64,000 nt of DNA, from NCBI GenBank assembly GCA_028277965.1, contig JANQFF010000085.1, positions 1-64,000 of the forward strand, given 5' to 3'. Source of the stretch: Pseudomonadales bacterium (lineage in GTDB: Bacteria > Pseudomonadota > Gammaproteobacteria > Pseudomonadales > Azotimanducaceae). The notes under the pieces are model-generated. The model ran no database searches, had not been told where the DNA came from, and saw only the letters and a list, made by a program, of their open reading frames with translations. This document shows positions 1 to 8,996 of the stretch, piece after piece (the first letter of the stretch is position 1; each line of letters starts with the position of its first letter). The translations under genes and the position numbers were made by a program.

Positions 1-568
1 TAGCCGGCTGAGCAAATGCGCCGATCCAGACCGGAATTGGCTGCTGTATCGGCATGGGTGCCACGCCTGCATCGTTGATGATGTGGTACTCACCTGCAAA
101 CGTGACATGCTGTTCGGTCCATAACAGGCGCAACACCTCGATCTGTTCAACGATCCGTTTCGCACGATTGTGAAAGTTCATATCCAGCGCTTCATATTCG
201 GGATCGTTCCAGCCAAGCCCAACGCCCAGTTGCAGGCGACCTCCGCTGACGATGTCGATTTCTGCTGCCTGTTTGGCCACCAGCGCTGTCTGTCTCTGAG
301 GAAGAATCAGTACCGCTGATTTCAATCGGATCTCTGCGGTTACACCGGCTAGAAACGCCAGGATCACCATTGCCTCGTGGTGAGGAAATTCAGTTGTGTA
401 CCTCGCTGCTGCCGGGAAACCCGCTCGGGGTGTCCGCGTCTGCAGGACATGGTCCGGCACGTTGATGTGGCTGAAGCCCATAGCCTCACCAGCCTGAGCA
501 AAGTCCCTGATCTTGTGAAAATCAGTGCCGATTTCCGCCTGGGGAAAGTGCAGGCCCACATCAGTCAT
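1..568 (-). CDS. LLM-class flavin-dependent oxidoreductase (partial, C-terminus outside window)
   Basis: The minus strand is open from an ATG at 568 to the window edge, giving about 189 residues that begin MTDVGLHFPQAEIG. The layout is that of luciferase-like monooxygenases: an N-terminal TIM-barrel strand, a PDHV segment near residue 40, the stretch LKSAVLILPQRQTALVAKQ, and SGGRLQLGVGLGWNDPEYEA, which matches the family's usual SGGRxxLGVGxGW block. Such enzymes use reduced FMN or F420 to oxidise small organics. The sequence cannot tell which cofactor or substrate applies. The C-terminal third is missing. A second LLM protein lies at 35494-36363. The gene is divergent from the transaldolase gene, with an 89 bp gap. 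Confidence 0.85.
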   Translation of the reverse strand, partial: MTDVGLHFPQAEIGTDFHKIRDFAQAGEAMGFSHINVPDHVLQTRTPRAGFPAAARYTTEFPHHEAMVILAFLAGVTAEIRLKSAVLILPQRQTALVAKQAAEIDIVSGGRLQLGVGLGWNDPEYEALDMNFHNRAKRIVEQIEVLRLLWTEQHVTFAGEYHIINDAGVAPMPIQQPIPVWIGAFAQPA

Positions 569-657
569 GAAAAATCTCCTCCATCTGTATCGCCGTAACC
601 CACGCGTCATTAGAATGTGCAGCTTCACCACCCTCTTCACCACCCGGAGGACGCGGA

Positions 658-1605
658 ATGGACAAGCTCTCCCAGCTGAAAACTATAACCGATGTCGTGG
701 CCGATACCGGCGACGTCAACGCCATCCGCCAGTTCAAGCCCCTCGACGCGACGACAAACCCCTCACTTCTCCTCAAAGCCGCCGAGCTGCCCGAGTACCA
801 GGAGCACATCGCGGGTGCGAAACAATGGGCAGAAATTCAGAACGGTTCGGACAAAGAACGCCTGTCCAACTGCTGCGACAAGCTGGCTGTCGATATCGGC
901 ACAGAGATCCTCGGCGTCATACCCGGGCGGGTCTCGTCCGAAGTTGATGCCCGGCTGTCTTTCAACACGAACGCGACCATAGAGAAAGCCCGCAAGCTCA
1001 TCAGCCTTTACGAGGATAACGAAATAGATCGCTCACGTGTGCTCATCAAGGTCGCCAGCACCTGGGAAGGCATCGAGGCTGCTCGCCAGCTGGAACGCGA
1101 GAACATCAACTGCAATCTGACGCTGCTCTTCGGTTTCGGCCAGGCTGTTGCGTGTGCCGATGCCGGGGTGTTCCTCATCTCACCGTTTGTTGGCCGGATA
1201 CTCGACTGGTATAAGAACGCAACAGGCGAAACCTACACCGCCGAGACCGACCCGGGCGTGCTGTCCGTCAAGCGAATCTACAACTACTACAAAACCCACG
1301 ACTACAAGACGGTCGTGATGGGAGCCAGCTTCCGCAACACCGGAGAGATCGAAGCACTCGCAGGATGTGACCGGCTGACGATCAGCCCAGCACTGATGGA
1401 GGAACTGGCCAACGACGAGGGTGGGCTTACACGCAGGCTCAACCCGGAAAGCAGCGAGGGTGAACCAAGAATCGACCTCGATGAAAACGCGTTCCGCTGG
1501 ACGCTGAACGAAGATGCCATGGCGACCGAAAAACTGGCTGAAGGGATCAGGAACTTTGCAGCGGATCAGGTCAAACTCGAAAAGCTGCTTTCTACTGGAT
1601 CATAA
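658..1605 (+). CDS. tal: Transaldolase
   Basis: A 315-residue cytosolic enzyme of the non-oxidative pentose phosphate pathway, which moves a dihydroxyacetone unit between sedoheptulose-7-phosphate and glyceraldehyde-3-phosphate. Length and sequence match the TalB subfamily. The signature [10 protein letters not shown] lies at residues 30-39, and the Schiff-base lysine is K131 in [12 protein letters not shown]. Supporting acidic residues D17 and E95 are also in place. The start ATG follows a clear CGGAGG ribosome-binding site. It is a single-gene unit: a REP pair follows the stop and the next gene is an unrelated SDR. Confidence 0.97.
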   Translation: MDKLSQLKTITDVVADTGDVNAIRQFKPLDATTNPSLLLKAAELPEYQEHIAGAKQWAEIQNGSDKERLSNCCDKLAVDIGTEILGVIPGRVSSEVDARLSFNTNATIEKARKLISLYEDNEIDRSRVLIKVASTWEGIEAARQLERENINCNLTLLFGFGQAVACADAGVFLISPFVGRILDWYKNATGETYTAETDPGVLSVKRIYNYYKTHDYKTVVMGASFRNTGEIEALAGCDRLTISPALMEELANDEGGLTRRLNPESSEGEPRIDLDENAFRWTLNEDAMATEKLAEGIRNFAADQVKLEKLLSTGS

Positions 1606-1672
1606 AATCACGGCTGAAGCCGATCCAACAGAAAGATCTTTCTACCTCTGTAGGAGCGGCTTCAGCCGCGAT
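1606..1672. repeat. REP inverted pair (family 1)
   Basis: A degenerate copy (1606-1631) faces an intact copy (1648-1672). The intact core is GTAGGAGCGGCTTCAGCCGC followed by GAT. The GTAG ends point inward, as in a BIME-type pair. The 16-base spacer contains AAAGATCTTT. The pair sits between the talB-type stop codon and the SDR start. Confidence 0.9.
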
Positions 1673-1689
1673 CACGATGGACACAAACC

Positions 1690-2481
1690 ATGAACGACGG
1701 GCTGCACATCGATCTCAACGGCAAGGTTGCCATCGTGACCGGCGCCGGGGCGAGAGGTGACGGAATTGGCAACGGCCGCGCTGCAGCCCTGCTGCTGTCC
1801 GAGGCCGGAGCCCGGATCGTTGCGGTCGACCGGGATGAACACCTGGCCCTCAGAACTGTCGAGATGATCCGTGAGCAAAGCGGTGAAGCCATCGCCTGCC
1901 AGGCTGACGTCACTGTGGAGACCGAGTGCGAGCTTGTCGTCCAGAAGACCATCGATGCTTTCGGCGGTGTCGACATCCTGGATAACAACGTGGGCATCGG
2001 CAGTCGTGGCTCTGTCGTCGAAGAAGACCCGGAACAGTGGGACCGGGTGATGCGGGTCAACGTGAACTCCATGTTCCTGATGTCCAAATATGCAGTACCC
2101 GCCATGCAGGAACGTGGTGGCGGCGCTATCGTCAACGTTTCATCAATCTCTGCCATTCGCCCCAGAGGCTTGACCGCCTACACCACCTCCAAAGGTGCGG
2201 TGATTGCGCTGACAAAAGCGATGGCTGTCGACCATGCAGCCGCGGGGATACGGGTCAATTGTGTTGCTCCTGGGCCCGTCTTCACACCTATGGTCGACAG
2301 AGGCGGGATGAGCGACGAGCAACGGGAAAAGCGCCGGCTGGCATCCCCACTGCAGATTGAAGGCAGCGGTTGGGACATCGGCAGCGCCGTGGTATTCCTG
2401 GCTTCACCGATGGCCCGCTACATCACCGGCCAGACGCTCGTTGTCGACGGCGGCGTGACGCTGAAAGGTCCCGATCGATAG
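1690..2481 (+). CDS. SDR family oxidoreductase
   Basis: A 263-residue classical short-chain dehydrogenase/reductase. The nucleotide-binding glycine motif is VTGAGARGDGIG (residues 16-27), slightly longer than the usual TGxxxGxG. The structural motif is DNNVG at about 98-102 (NNAG in most members). The active site is S151/S152, Y164 and K168. The C-terminus ends GQTLVVDGGVTL, typical of Rossmann-fold SDRs that form tetramers. The acidic residue after strand 2 (VAVDRDE) suggests NAD(H) preference, which is an inference. The substrate is unknown. The gene is convergent with 2484-3515, with only two bases between the stops. Confidence 0.93.
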   Translation: MNDGLHIDLNGKVAIVTGAGARGDGIGNGRAAALLLSEAGARIVAVDRDEHLALRTVEMIREQSGEAIACQADVTVETECELVVQKTIDAFGGVDILDNNVGIGSRGSVVEEDPEQWDRVMRVNVNSMFLMSKYAVPAMQERGGGAIVNVSSISAIRPRGLTAYTTSKGAVIALTKAMAVDHAAAGIRVNCVAPGPVFTPMVDRGGMSDEQREKRRLASPLQIEGSGWDIGSAVVFLASPMARYITGQTLVVDGGVTLKGPDR

Positions 2482-2483
2482 AA

Positions 2484-3515
2484 CTAGTTTGCCTGAGACA
2501 ATGCCTCCTGCTCCTGCAGCCTGGCCCCACGCAAAATGCCGCCCATCGCGTAGTTACCCTCATGACACGCGTACTCGAACATCTTCTCGGTGGAAGGCAG
2601 CATCACAACACGCATGGTGAACGGTGTCTTGAAGCTGTCGGGAGCATCAACCGTCGCCTCGTAAATCAGCTGGCCCGCCTCGTTGCGTGAAAACCGTTCT
2701 GTGACATGGAGATTCACTCCCGAGCCGAGCACACCGTTGGCGGTCGGATCTTCGAATTGGACGGGTAGATGAAACCCAGGTGTCTTGTCGGTGAAGTTGG
2801 TCGTTTCCACCACCAGGGTGTCACCTTCCCAGCGACCTCTTGAACTTCCATACCACTGCTGGATGTCTTCCGGCAGTTGCGGGCGGCCATCCGTCGGGAT
2901 GATGCGGGCATCGTGGACCATCTCGGTGACAACAACCACGTGTTCCGGCGTTTGCACGATGCGCAGGTTGTTGTTGTATGCGCTTGGCGTGATCGGCGGA
3001 CCGGCATTGAACCCAACCAGACAGCGTTCGGACAACCCAAGAGATTCAGGATGACCGTGCAGGTACTTTGGTCCAACGCTATAAGAAAGAACATCGCGCA
3101 CGGGCGCTGACCGTTGCTGGTTCTGAGCAAGGCGCGCGGCTTCTGCTTCGGGCACCACTTCCGGTAGGCGACCGTTCGGCGGATCGATGATGAGTGACGT
3201 ACGCATTTCCTCATCAAGCTTTTCGCCCGGGTCGAGCCAGAAATCGTTGTAGCCCTCTACATCCTGTTCCGGGATACCCGTGGGTTCGTCTTTCCGGTCC
3301 GGTGGACGGATCCTGGTCAACAACGCCTGCGCTTCAGCCGGTGTGAGTACCGCTTTGTCCCCAAACTCAACAGGCCTCTCAAGCGGCGTCAGGCTGCGGA
3401 AGTCCCAGACTCCCTGTAAATCCGGCGTACCCCAGGGTGTTCGCGGGGTATCTTCAGCGGAAACAATGACTGCAAACAATGACGTGATGGCGATGAATAG
3501 CAGGTTCTTCGACAT
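2484..3515 (-). CDS. Secreted protein of unknown function
   Basis: 343 residues with an N-terminal signal peptide (about residues 1-20, ending VSA before EDTP). The mature protein opens with TPWGTPDLQGVWDFRSLTPLERP-type text. I recognise this as a conserved secreted family of environmental bacteria that has no assigned function. Near its C-terminus are aromatic and charged strands (ERFSRNEAGQLIYEATVDAP, then EYACHEGNYAMGGILRGAR), suggesting a beta-rich, lipocalin-like or barrel fold; that is inference only. No catalytic motif is obvious. It is divergent from the PhzS-like monooxygenase gene at 3602, with 86 bp between. Confidence 0.8.
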   Translation of the reverse strand: MSKNLLFIAITSLFAVIVSAEDTPRTPWGTPDLQGVWDFRSLTPLERPVEFGDKAVLTPAEAQALLTRIRPPDRKDEPTGIPEQDVEGYNDFWLDPGEKLDEEMRTSLIIDPPNGRLPEVVPEAEAARLAQNQQRSAPVRDVLSYSVGPKYLHGHPESLGLSERCLVGFNAGPPITPSAYNNNLRIVQTPEHVVVVTEMVHDARIIPTDGRPQLPEDIQQWYGSSRGRWEGDTLVVETTNFTDKTPGFHLPVQFEDPTANGVLGSGVNLHVTERFSRNEAGQLIYEATVDAPDSFKTPFTMRVVMLPSTEKMFEYACHEGNYAMGGILRGARLQEQEALSQAN

Positions 3516-3601
3516 GCCAGGCCCCTTCGTTTGATCAATCTGACTGCATCATAGCCTTTTCTATACACTGACGCCCAATAGGTAGTCGGAATCGCGGAAA
3601 G

Positions 3602-4858
3602 ATGACTGTAGCGGTTGCAGGTGGCGGGATTGCCGGCCTCACGTTTGCCCTCACCTGCCATGAAATTGGCGTGGATGTGCAGGTGTACGAATCTGTCCCG
3701 GAGCTTAAGCCCCTCGGTGTCGGCATCAACCTGCAACCCAATGCCGTGCGGGAACTCTTCCAGCTTGGCCTGGAGAACGATCTCCGGGAGGTTGGCATCG
3801 AAGCGGAAGAGTGGTCACTCTTTTACTACGGCGCCCATCCGATCTGGACCGAACCACGTGGCACGGTCGCCGGTTACCGTTGGCCCCAGTTCTCAGTGCA
3901 CCGGGGTCACTTTCACATGCGCCTGCTGCAACGTGTCCGCGAACGGCTGGGCGACGACGCCGTTGTGTGCGATGCACGTCTGACTCAATTCGAAAATCAC
4001 CCCGATCACGTCACAGCCAGCTTTACGAGGTCCGACGGGACCGAACTCAAAGTGGACGCAGAGCTCCTGATCGGCGCTGACGGCATCCACTCCACGGTCC
4101 GACAACAAATGTACCCGGACCAGGGAGACGTCAACTGGAATGGCGCGATCATGTGGCGGGGTGTTTCGCGAGGAGAGCCGCCACGCACAAACAACTCATT
4201 TGTTCTCATTGGGGGAAACGAGCAGCGTTTCGTGTGTTATCCGGTCGAACCACTGGATGAACAGGGTGAAACCCTGCTGAACTGGATCGCCGAACTCAGG
4301 TTTGACGATGTCGAGATGATCGACAAGAGCGACTGGAACAGGAGCGCGACGGCTGATGCTTTCATGAGTGAGTTCCTGGACTGGAAATTCGACTGGCTGG
4401 ACGTACCCGGCATAGTCGATCGATCCGAAGGCATCTGGGAATTTCCAATGGTCGACCGTGAACCCGTCGATCGCTGGGTTGATGGGCGTGTCGCCCTCAT
4501 GGGTGACGCGGCTCATGCCATGTTTCCACATGGGTCAGGCGGCGCAACCCAGGGCATTGTCGATACACGCGTGCTGGGCGCGTGTCTTCTCGAACATGGA
4601 GAAACACCCGAGGCCTTACTGGCTTACGAAAAAGAACTTCTACAAGCTGTGAACGAACTCGTCATCAGGAATCGGGGAGAAGGACCGATGGGAGTACTTT
4701 TCGACATCGAAGATCGCATTGCCGAAGGCAAGTCGATCGAAGACGCCATCGATCCCGAAGCGGTAGCTGATTTTATGGCGAGATACAAAGAAGCAGCCGG
4801 GACGGCCCGTGATACGTTGAACGCCTCACCGCCAATCATCGAACCGAATCGCGGCTAA
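3602..4858 (+). CDS. FAD-dependent monooxygenase, PhzS-like
   Basis: 418 residues of the class A flavoprotein hydroxylase family (PheA/TfdB type). The FAD-binding GGGIAG lies at residues 7-12, the central DG motif is GADGIHSTVRQ (about 160), and the GD motif is GDAAHAMFPHGSGG (about 302-315). The stretch LKPLGVGINLQPNAV and the block MWRGVSRGE resemble PhzS, the phenazine-1-carboxylate hydroxylase, so an aromatic substrate hydroxylated with NAD(P)H and O2 is likely. No other phenazine gene is nearby, so phenazine synthesis is not supported. The last codons and the stop (NRG*) lie within a REP sequence, so the extreme C-terminus is repeat-derived. Confidence 0.92.
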   Translation: MTVAVAGGGIAGLTFALTCHEIGVDVQVYESVPELKPLGVGINLQPNAVRELFQLGLENDLREVGIEAEEWSLFYYGAHPIWTEPRGTVAGYRWPQFSVHRGHFHMRLLQRVRERLGDDAVVCDARLTQFENHPDHVTASFTRSDGTELKVDAELLIGADGIHSTVRQQMYPDQGDVNWNGAIMWRGVSRGEPPRTNNSFVLIGGNEQRFVCYPVEPLDEQGETLLNWIAELRFDDVEMIDKSDWNRSATADAFMSEFLDWKFDWLDVPGIVDRSEGIWEFPMVDREPVDRWVDGRVALMGDAAHAMFPHGSGGATQGIVDTRVLGACLLEHGETPEALLAYEKELLQAVNELVIRNRGEGPMGVLFDIEDRIAEGKSIEDAIDPEAVADFMARYKEAAGTARDTLNASPPIIEPNRG

Positions 4859-5013
4859 AGCCGCTCCTACATGACCTCCTCGGCATCCCTGCCGGATTAA
4901 CTTCCGGTATCGACCCCACGGGGCTCGCATCACCGCGGATCGCGGGTACGCGCTCCGCTGCTCGCCCGTGCGACGCATGCGTCGCACCTGCAGGAGCGGC
5001 TTTAGCCGCGATT
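4847..5013. repeat. REP inverted pair (family 1) around a 20-bp palindrome
   Basis: One REP copy at 4847-4871 and an inverted copy at 4988-5013 are separated by 116 bases. Directly before the second copy is a perfect 20-bp palindrome, GTGCGACGCATGCGTCGCAC (4968-4987). The first copy overlaps the end of the upstream monooxygenase gene, whose TAA (4856-4858) is inside the REP. The spacer is otherwise GC-rich with no gene. Confidence 0.88.
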
Positions 5014-5031
5014 GCGGGTTATAGTTCAACC

Positions 5032-6123
5032 ATGAACGATACAGATCCGTTACTTGAAGCCACCACGGCGCTGATCCCGCCACTGTTGACAGCCATCGAT
5101 GTACTTGGTCATGCAGGCCGGCATATGCATCCGCCCAATATCCCCGGGCTTATCGAAGAGCTGACGCCTTTCAGGGAGCCGTTGAAGGACGGAATTGAAG
5201 CGTTCGGCGAGGTGGAATGGCCGGAACACCTCGGGGGGTTCAAGATCCACGCCGAGAAGTCCGCGTCGCTCGCGATGCAGGCGTTCAACGAATTCCTGAG
5301 TGCGCAGAATCAGAGTAACCCCACCATGGGTGCCTACCGGGCGATGGGCTACAACACAAAAGCAACGGAAGCGATTTATCCGATAGCCGCCATGTTGCCG
5401 CCGGTAAACCGGTTTTTTCTCAATCCGGAACAACGTGATGACGAGGCACTCATCAATCGTATAGCGCAGGCTGATGCAAGTCGGGAGCACGTGGGTGTCA
5501 TGCATGCGTCGAACTCATCCGATGAGCGCGGTGGGTTCTCGATGTACGTCCCGGAATACTATGACGGCGAAAAAGTGCCACTCATTGTGGCAATGCATGG
5601 CGGCAGCGGTCACGGCCGCAGTTTCCTGTGGACGTGGCTGCGCACGGCCCGTTCCAGGAATGCCATTGTCATCAGCCCGACCTCCCGCGAGGGTACCTGG
5701 TCCCTGATGGGACCGGATATCGATTCGGAGAATCTCGATCGCATGGTTGCCTATGCCCAGGACCACTGGAACATCGACGAGGAGAAAGTGCTGCTGACCG
5801 GCATGTCTGACGGCGGCACATTCAGTTATGTCTCGGGCCTCAGGTCCGATGCCCCGTTTACACACCTGGCACCGAGTTCAGCGTCATTTCACCCGATGCT
5901 GGTGGAGATGGTGGATCGGGAACGCCTGGTGGATCTGCCGATATATCTCATGCACGGTGCCCTGGACTGGATGTTCCCGATCGACGTTGCACGTACAGCC
6001 CGGGACACTTTCTCGGCGGCGGGTGCGCAGGTTGAGTACCGTGAGATTGATGACCTCTCCCACACCTATCCCGTGGAAGAAAATGCCCGCATCTTCGACT
6101 GGCTGACCGACACGCTCGAGTGA
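5032..6123 (+). CDS. Alpha/beta hydrolase, phospholipase/carboxylesterase-like
   Basis: 363 residues. An all-helical N-terminal portion of about 165 residues precedes an alpha/beta hydrolase domain. The oxyanion-hole region is VAMHGGSGHG (187-196). The nucleophile is S259 in TGMSDGGTF, the acid is D312 in HGALDWMFP and the histidine is H344 in DLSHTYP. The order and spacing match the phospholipase/carboxylesterase and PHB-depolymerase-like group. There is no signal peptide, so it is cytosolic. The natural ester is unknown. The stop overlaps the start of the GNAT gene (TGATG), which suggests translational coupling. Confidence 0.88.
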   Translation: MNDTDPLLEATTALIPPLLTAIDVLGHAGRHMHPPNIPGLIEELTPFREPLKDGIEAFGEVEWPEHLGGFKIHAEKSASLAMQAFNEFLSAQNQSNPTMGAYRAMGYNTKATEAIYPIAAMLPPVNRFFLNPEQRDDEALINRIAQADASREHVGVMHASNSSDERGGFSMYVPEYYDGEKVPLIVAMHGGSGHGRSFLWTWLRTARSRNAIVISPTSREGTWSLMGPDIDSENLDRMVAYAQDHWNIDEEKVLLTGMSDGGTFSYVSGLRSDAPFTHLAPSSASFHPMLVEMVDRERLVDLPIYLMHGALDWMFPIDVARTARDTFSAAGAQVEYREIDDLSHTYPVEENARIFDWLTDTLE

Positions 6124-6587
6124 TGGATGTCAGGGTGATCAGCTACGATCCGCGCTATCGTGCGGAGTTTGCCTCGCTCAACTACGAGTGGATCGAAACC
6201 TTTTTCGAAATTGAACCGGAAGATCGCAAGGCGCTGGATAATCCCGAAGGTTATGCGCTTGCTAAAGGGGGACAGATTTTCTTTGTCCTCGAGGGGGATG
6301 ATGCGGTCGGCACGGTTGCGATGGTACCGGTTTCCGGAACCGCCACGATTGAACTGGCCAAAATGGCTGTCCGGCCCGACCGCCAGGGCAGGGGGTACAG
6401 CCGCCTTCTGATGGATGCCTGTATCGACTTTGCCCGGGGCAGTGGCGCTGAAGAGATCATGCTGGTGTCGAATGACAGTCTGGGTCCCGCGATGGGGCTG
6501 TATCACGCAACTGGATTTATCCAGTCAGCGCAATACCAGGACCCCAGGTATGTCCGGGGTAACGTGGAAATGCGATTGCAACTCTAG
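6123..6587 (+). CDS. GNAT family N-acetyltransferase
   Basis: 154 residues if translation begins at ATG 6123; a GTG at 6120 would add one residue. Motif A of the acetyl-CoA site is VRPDRQGRGYSRLLM (about residues 82-96), and the C-terminal beta-strand/helix pair is LGPAMGLYHATGFI. This is a single-domain GNAT that would transfer an acetyl group from acetyl-CoA to an amine, with target unknown. The start overlaps the stop of the upstream hydrolase (TGATG), so the two are likely expressed as one unit. Confidence 0.88.
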   Translation: MDVRVISYDPRYRAEFASLNYEWIETFFEIEPEDRKALDNPEGYALAKGGQIFFVLEGDDAVGTVAMVPVSGTATIELAKMAVRPDRQGRGYSRLLMDACIDFARGSGAEEIMLVSNDSLGPAMGLYHATGFIQSAQYQDPRYVRGNVEMRLQL

Positions 6588-6687
6588 CCTGCTGAACAGG
6601 CCGGCCAGGTATTGAGAACCAGTCGATATCGTTGCAGCGAAGGTTCCGTAGACTGCACACCACTCAACCGACAAATGGATTTCTGTG

Positions 6688-7029
6688 ATGAGTTTGATGC
6701 TCCGTGTACTCGTATTAACCGCTGGAATTTTCCTGGCCGGGTGTTCCTGGGTGCAGCTCACCGAAGCTGGTCAGACCGTACAGATAGGCTATTCGGGTGA
6801 TGTTCAGAACTGTCATCGGCTCGGCACCGTCAGTGTGTCCACGCAGTCAAAGGTGATTGTCGAACGCGATGATTCCGCCGTGCAGGGAGAGTTGTACACC
6901 TTGGCCCGAAATAAGGCCGCAAAAATGGGTGCAACGAATCTGATTCTTCATGGATTGCCGAACCAGGGCGAACAGGATTTCTGGGCTTACGATTGCCCCC
7001 AGTTGACCGACCCGATCGCGTCTTACTGA
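6688..7029 (+). CDS. DUF4156-type lipoprotein
   Basis: 113 residues with a lipoprotein signal peptide; the lipobox is FLAGC with the lipidated cysteine at residue 18. The mature part carries the conserved GDVQNCHRLGTVS block, QSKVIVERD, and a helix LARNKAAKMGATNLILHG, followed by a second conserved cysteine (AYDC). This matches the small DUF4156 lipoprotein family, whose role is unknown. The start is ATG 6688 because GGA sits eight bases upstream; GTG 6685 is possible. A paralogue lies at 19779-20084. It is probably membrane-anchored facing the periplasm. Confidence 0.82.
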   Translation: MSLMLRVLVLTAGIFLAGCSWVQLTEAGQTVQIGYSGDVQNCHRLGTVSVSTQSKVIVERDDSAVQGELYTLARNKAAKMGATNLILHGLPNQGEQDFWAYDCPQLTDPIASY

Positions 7030-7045
7030 TCCATCCTCGGGAGGC

Positions 7046-7681
7046 TCAGGCCCCGGGGGATATGCTGAAATTGAGTTTTGCGGCCGTGCGAAACGCCGGT
7101 CGGGAAGTATGCGCCGCATTGTATTCAGCTAATCGTGGATCAATGTCGATGCCGTAGGCTACGGCCCAGCTCAGCACACTGGTCATCATGATGTCAGCCG
7201 CTGTGAAGCGATCACCCACCAGGTGATCGCGCTCCCGGAGAGCCGCCAGAGCCACACCTACCTGCTTGTTGAATCCCTCGATCGCTGTGTCAATCGCCGC
7301 CGGTGCTTCACCGTAGAGATTGGCGAGATCACGGTGTTTGCGGATGACATAGAGCGTATGGGCATCGAGTTCCATCTGCACGAAAGAACTCCACTGATTG
7401 TATAGCGCCCGTTCCCGGGTATACGGTTTTGGCACGAGCCCGGTGTCCGGACCGTAGGTATCACCGAGGTAAGTTACGATGGCGGCACTTTCAGTCAGAA
7501 CGAGATCGCCGTCCACCATGACCGGGATCTTCTCTTTGGGGTTGAGTGCCCGGAATTCGTCGGTCTGGGTTTCACCCGTGCGGGAACCGATGAGCTTCGG
7601 CTCGTAGTCGAGACCCAATTCGTGTGCCATCCAGTGAGGCCGGATGGTGCGACTGGTTGCACCCCCCCAGATGGTGAGCAC
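7046..7681 (-). CDS. Glutathione S-transferase family protein
   Basis: 211 residues from a GTG at 7681. This start is chosen because the protein then begins MLTIWGGATSRTIRPHW, the thioredoxin-fold strand of GSTs, and because the upstream gene stops at 7684. The glutathione-contact loop is KEKIPVMVDGDLVLTESAAI (NPKEKIPVM and ESAAI), and the C-terminal helical domain contains DRFTAADIMMTSVLSWA, the usual N-capping ASP/TAAD box. It probably conjugates or reduces electrophiles in the cytosol. The gene is downstream of the ABM monooxygenase and ATP-grasp genes with a two-base gap, so it is co-transcribed. Confidence 0.9.
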   Translation of the reverse strand: MLTIWGGATSRTIRPHWMAHELGLDYEPKLIGSRTGETQTDEFRALNPKEKIPVMVDGDLVLTESAAIVTYLGDTYGPDTGLVPKPYTRERALYNQWSSFVQMELDAHTLYVIRKHRDLANLYGEAPAAIDTAIEGFNKQVGVALAALRERDHLVGDRFTAADIMMTSVLSWAVAYGIDIDPRLAEYNAAHTSRPAFRTAAKLNFSISPGA

Positions 7682-7683
7682 GG

Positions 7684-7989
7684 TTAGCCCCCGGGACCTG
7701 GTACTTCGGTTGCCTCGTAGAAGCTGGCTTCGACGCTCTTTGGTGGATTGGCGCCCATGGCTGCCTGAAACGCGGCCATGTGCGGAGTGGCAAAGTGTGC
7801 CTGCAGGGCAGCCATGTCTTCCCACTTCTCTGTGATGCGCAACACTGCAGAGTTGTTCAGCTCCACGCTGAACGTGTAGTCGTGGCAACCGTCTTCCGCC
7901 TGGCTGGCCTGCTCCATGGTTGCAATGGCTTCCTTCATGGCGGCGATCGTTTCTTCCGTCGCTTCAATACGTGCATTTACGACAATCAT
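7684..7989 (-). CDS. Antibiotic biosynthesis monooxygenase (ABM) domain protein
   Basis: 101 residues forming a single ABM / dimeric alpha-beta barrel domain. Typical elements are MIVVNARIEATEET at the N-terminus, the central DGCHDYTFSVELNN, and EKWEDMAALQAHFATPHMAAF. Relatives such as YgiN oxidise quinols without a metal or cofactor, but many members have no known substrate. The start overlaps the stop of the ATP-grasp ligase gene by four bases (ATGA), and the GST gene follows two bases after its stop. It therefore belongs to the 10.5-7.0 kb minus-strand operon. Confidence 0.88.
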   Translation of the reverse strand: MIVVNARIEATEETIAAMKEAIATMEQASQAEDGCHDYTFSVELNNSAVLRITEKWEDMAALQAHFATPHMAAFQAAMGANPPKSVEASFYEATEVPGPGG

Positions 7990-8996
7990 GTTTCCCCTTC
8001 TTCTGTGTCTACCATGTCGATGTCGACCAGATCGAGCTGTGTCTCCCCAGTCGACGATTGAAAATGTTCTCTAGCGTATTCAACTCTGTCATCCAGCGCC
8101 ATCCGGCGGATGTTCATCCCTTCGATCTCCGTCAGACGTGGCAGCAATCCCGCGTTGTTTGCGATCTGGATGCTCAAACCCGGTCGGGCGTTCAATTCCA
8201 GTATCAGCGGCCCGCGATCCCGGTCTATGACAATGTCACAACCGAGATAGCCGAGTTCTGTCGCCTCGAAACTCCGCGCTGCAAGCATGAGGAGATCATG
8301 CCAGTGAGGGATGGAGATGTCTGACAGGTCGAGACCGGTGTCGGGATGGTGAGTCACGATGCGGTCATATTGCACCGCCTGTATGGCTCGCCCGGTCCCG
8401 ATGTCCAGACCCACACCGATGGCGCCCTGATGCAGATTCGCCTTGCCGTCAGACGACCTGGTGGCAAGGCGTAACATGCCCATCACCGGAAACCCCTGGA
8501 AGGCGATCAGCCTGATGTCCGGCACCCCCTGGTGACTGTAGTCGGCCAGCGTGGGGGTGACATTGACGAGCTCTTCAAAGAAAGCGATGTCGTTACGGCC
8601 GCCGAGTGAGTGCAAACCGCTCAACGTATTGGTTAGATGGCGTTTTACGTCGTTCAGCGAAACCACAACGCCACTTGCCTTCTGGTAACCTTCCTCCTTC
8701 TTGCCGGTCACCACGAGTATGCCCTTGCCGCCACTGCCCTGTGCCGGTTTGGCAACAAACTCATCCATGCCTTCCAGCGTCTCAGCAACTTCTTCTATCT
8801 CGTGCTGTGTCTCGACCACGTCGATCAGGCGGGGTACTGCCAGACCCATTTCTTCCGCGAGGTGTTTGGTGGTGAGTTTGTTGTCAACGAGCGGATAGTT
8901 AGCGCGGTCGTTGTAGCGGCCGATGTAGCCGACATTGCGGCGGTTCATGCCGAGAATGCCGTGACCAGCCAGCGATACGGGATTGATCCATCGCAT
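7986..8996 (-). CDS. RimK-type ATP-grasp ligase (alpha-L-glutamate ligase-related)
   Basis: 336 residues of the ATP-grasp fold, matching the family annotated as alpha-L-glutamate ligase-related. The ATP-binding loop is EFVAKPAQGSGGKGILVV (about residues 79-96), and the metal-binding end is LILELNARPGLSIQIAN. ATP-grasp enzymes of this type form amide bonds from a carboxyl-phosphate intermediate. The gene sits in a conserved trio with a 7TM inactive transglutaminase (start/stop overlap TGATG) and a retropepsin-like protein. Published comparative genomics of amidoligases predicted such trios to act in peptide or cell-envelope modification. The substrate is not visible from sequence. Confidence 0.92.
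   Translation of the reverse strand: MRWINPVSLAGHGILGMNRRNVGYIGRYNDRANYPLVDNKLTTKHLAEEMGLAVPRLIDVVETQHEIEEVAETLEGMDEFVAKPAQGSGGKGILVVTGKKEEGYQKASGVVVSLNDVKRHLTNTLSGLHSLGGRNDIAFFEELVNVTPTLADYSHQGVPDIRLIAFQGFPVMGMLRLATRSSDGKANLHQGAIGVGLDIGTGRAIQAVQYDRIVTHHPDTGLDLSDISIPHWHDLLMLAARSFEATELGYLGCDIVIDRDRGPLILELNARPGLSIQIANNAGLLPRLTEIEGMNIRRMALDDRVEYAREHFQSSTGETQLDLVDIDMVDTEEGET

Noticed and set aside
3602..4858. Phenazine biosynthesis suggested by the PhzS-like monooxygenase
   Set aside because: No other phz gene is present, so only an aromatic hydroxylase is supported.
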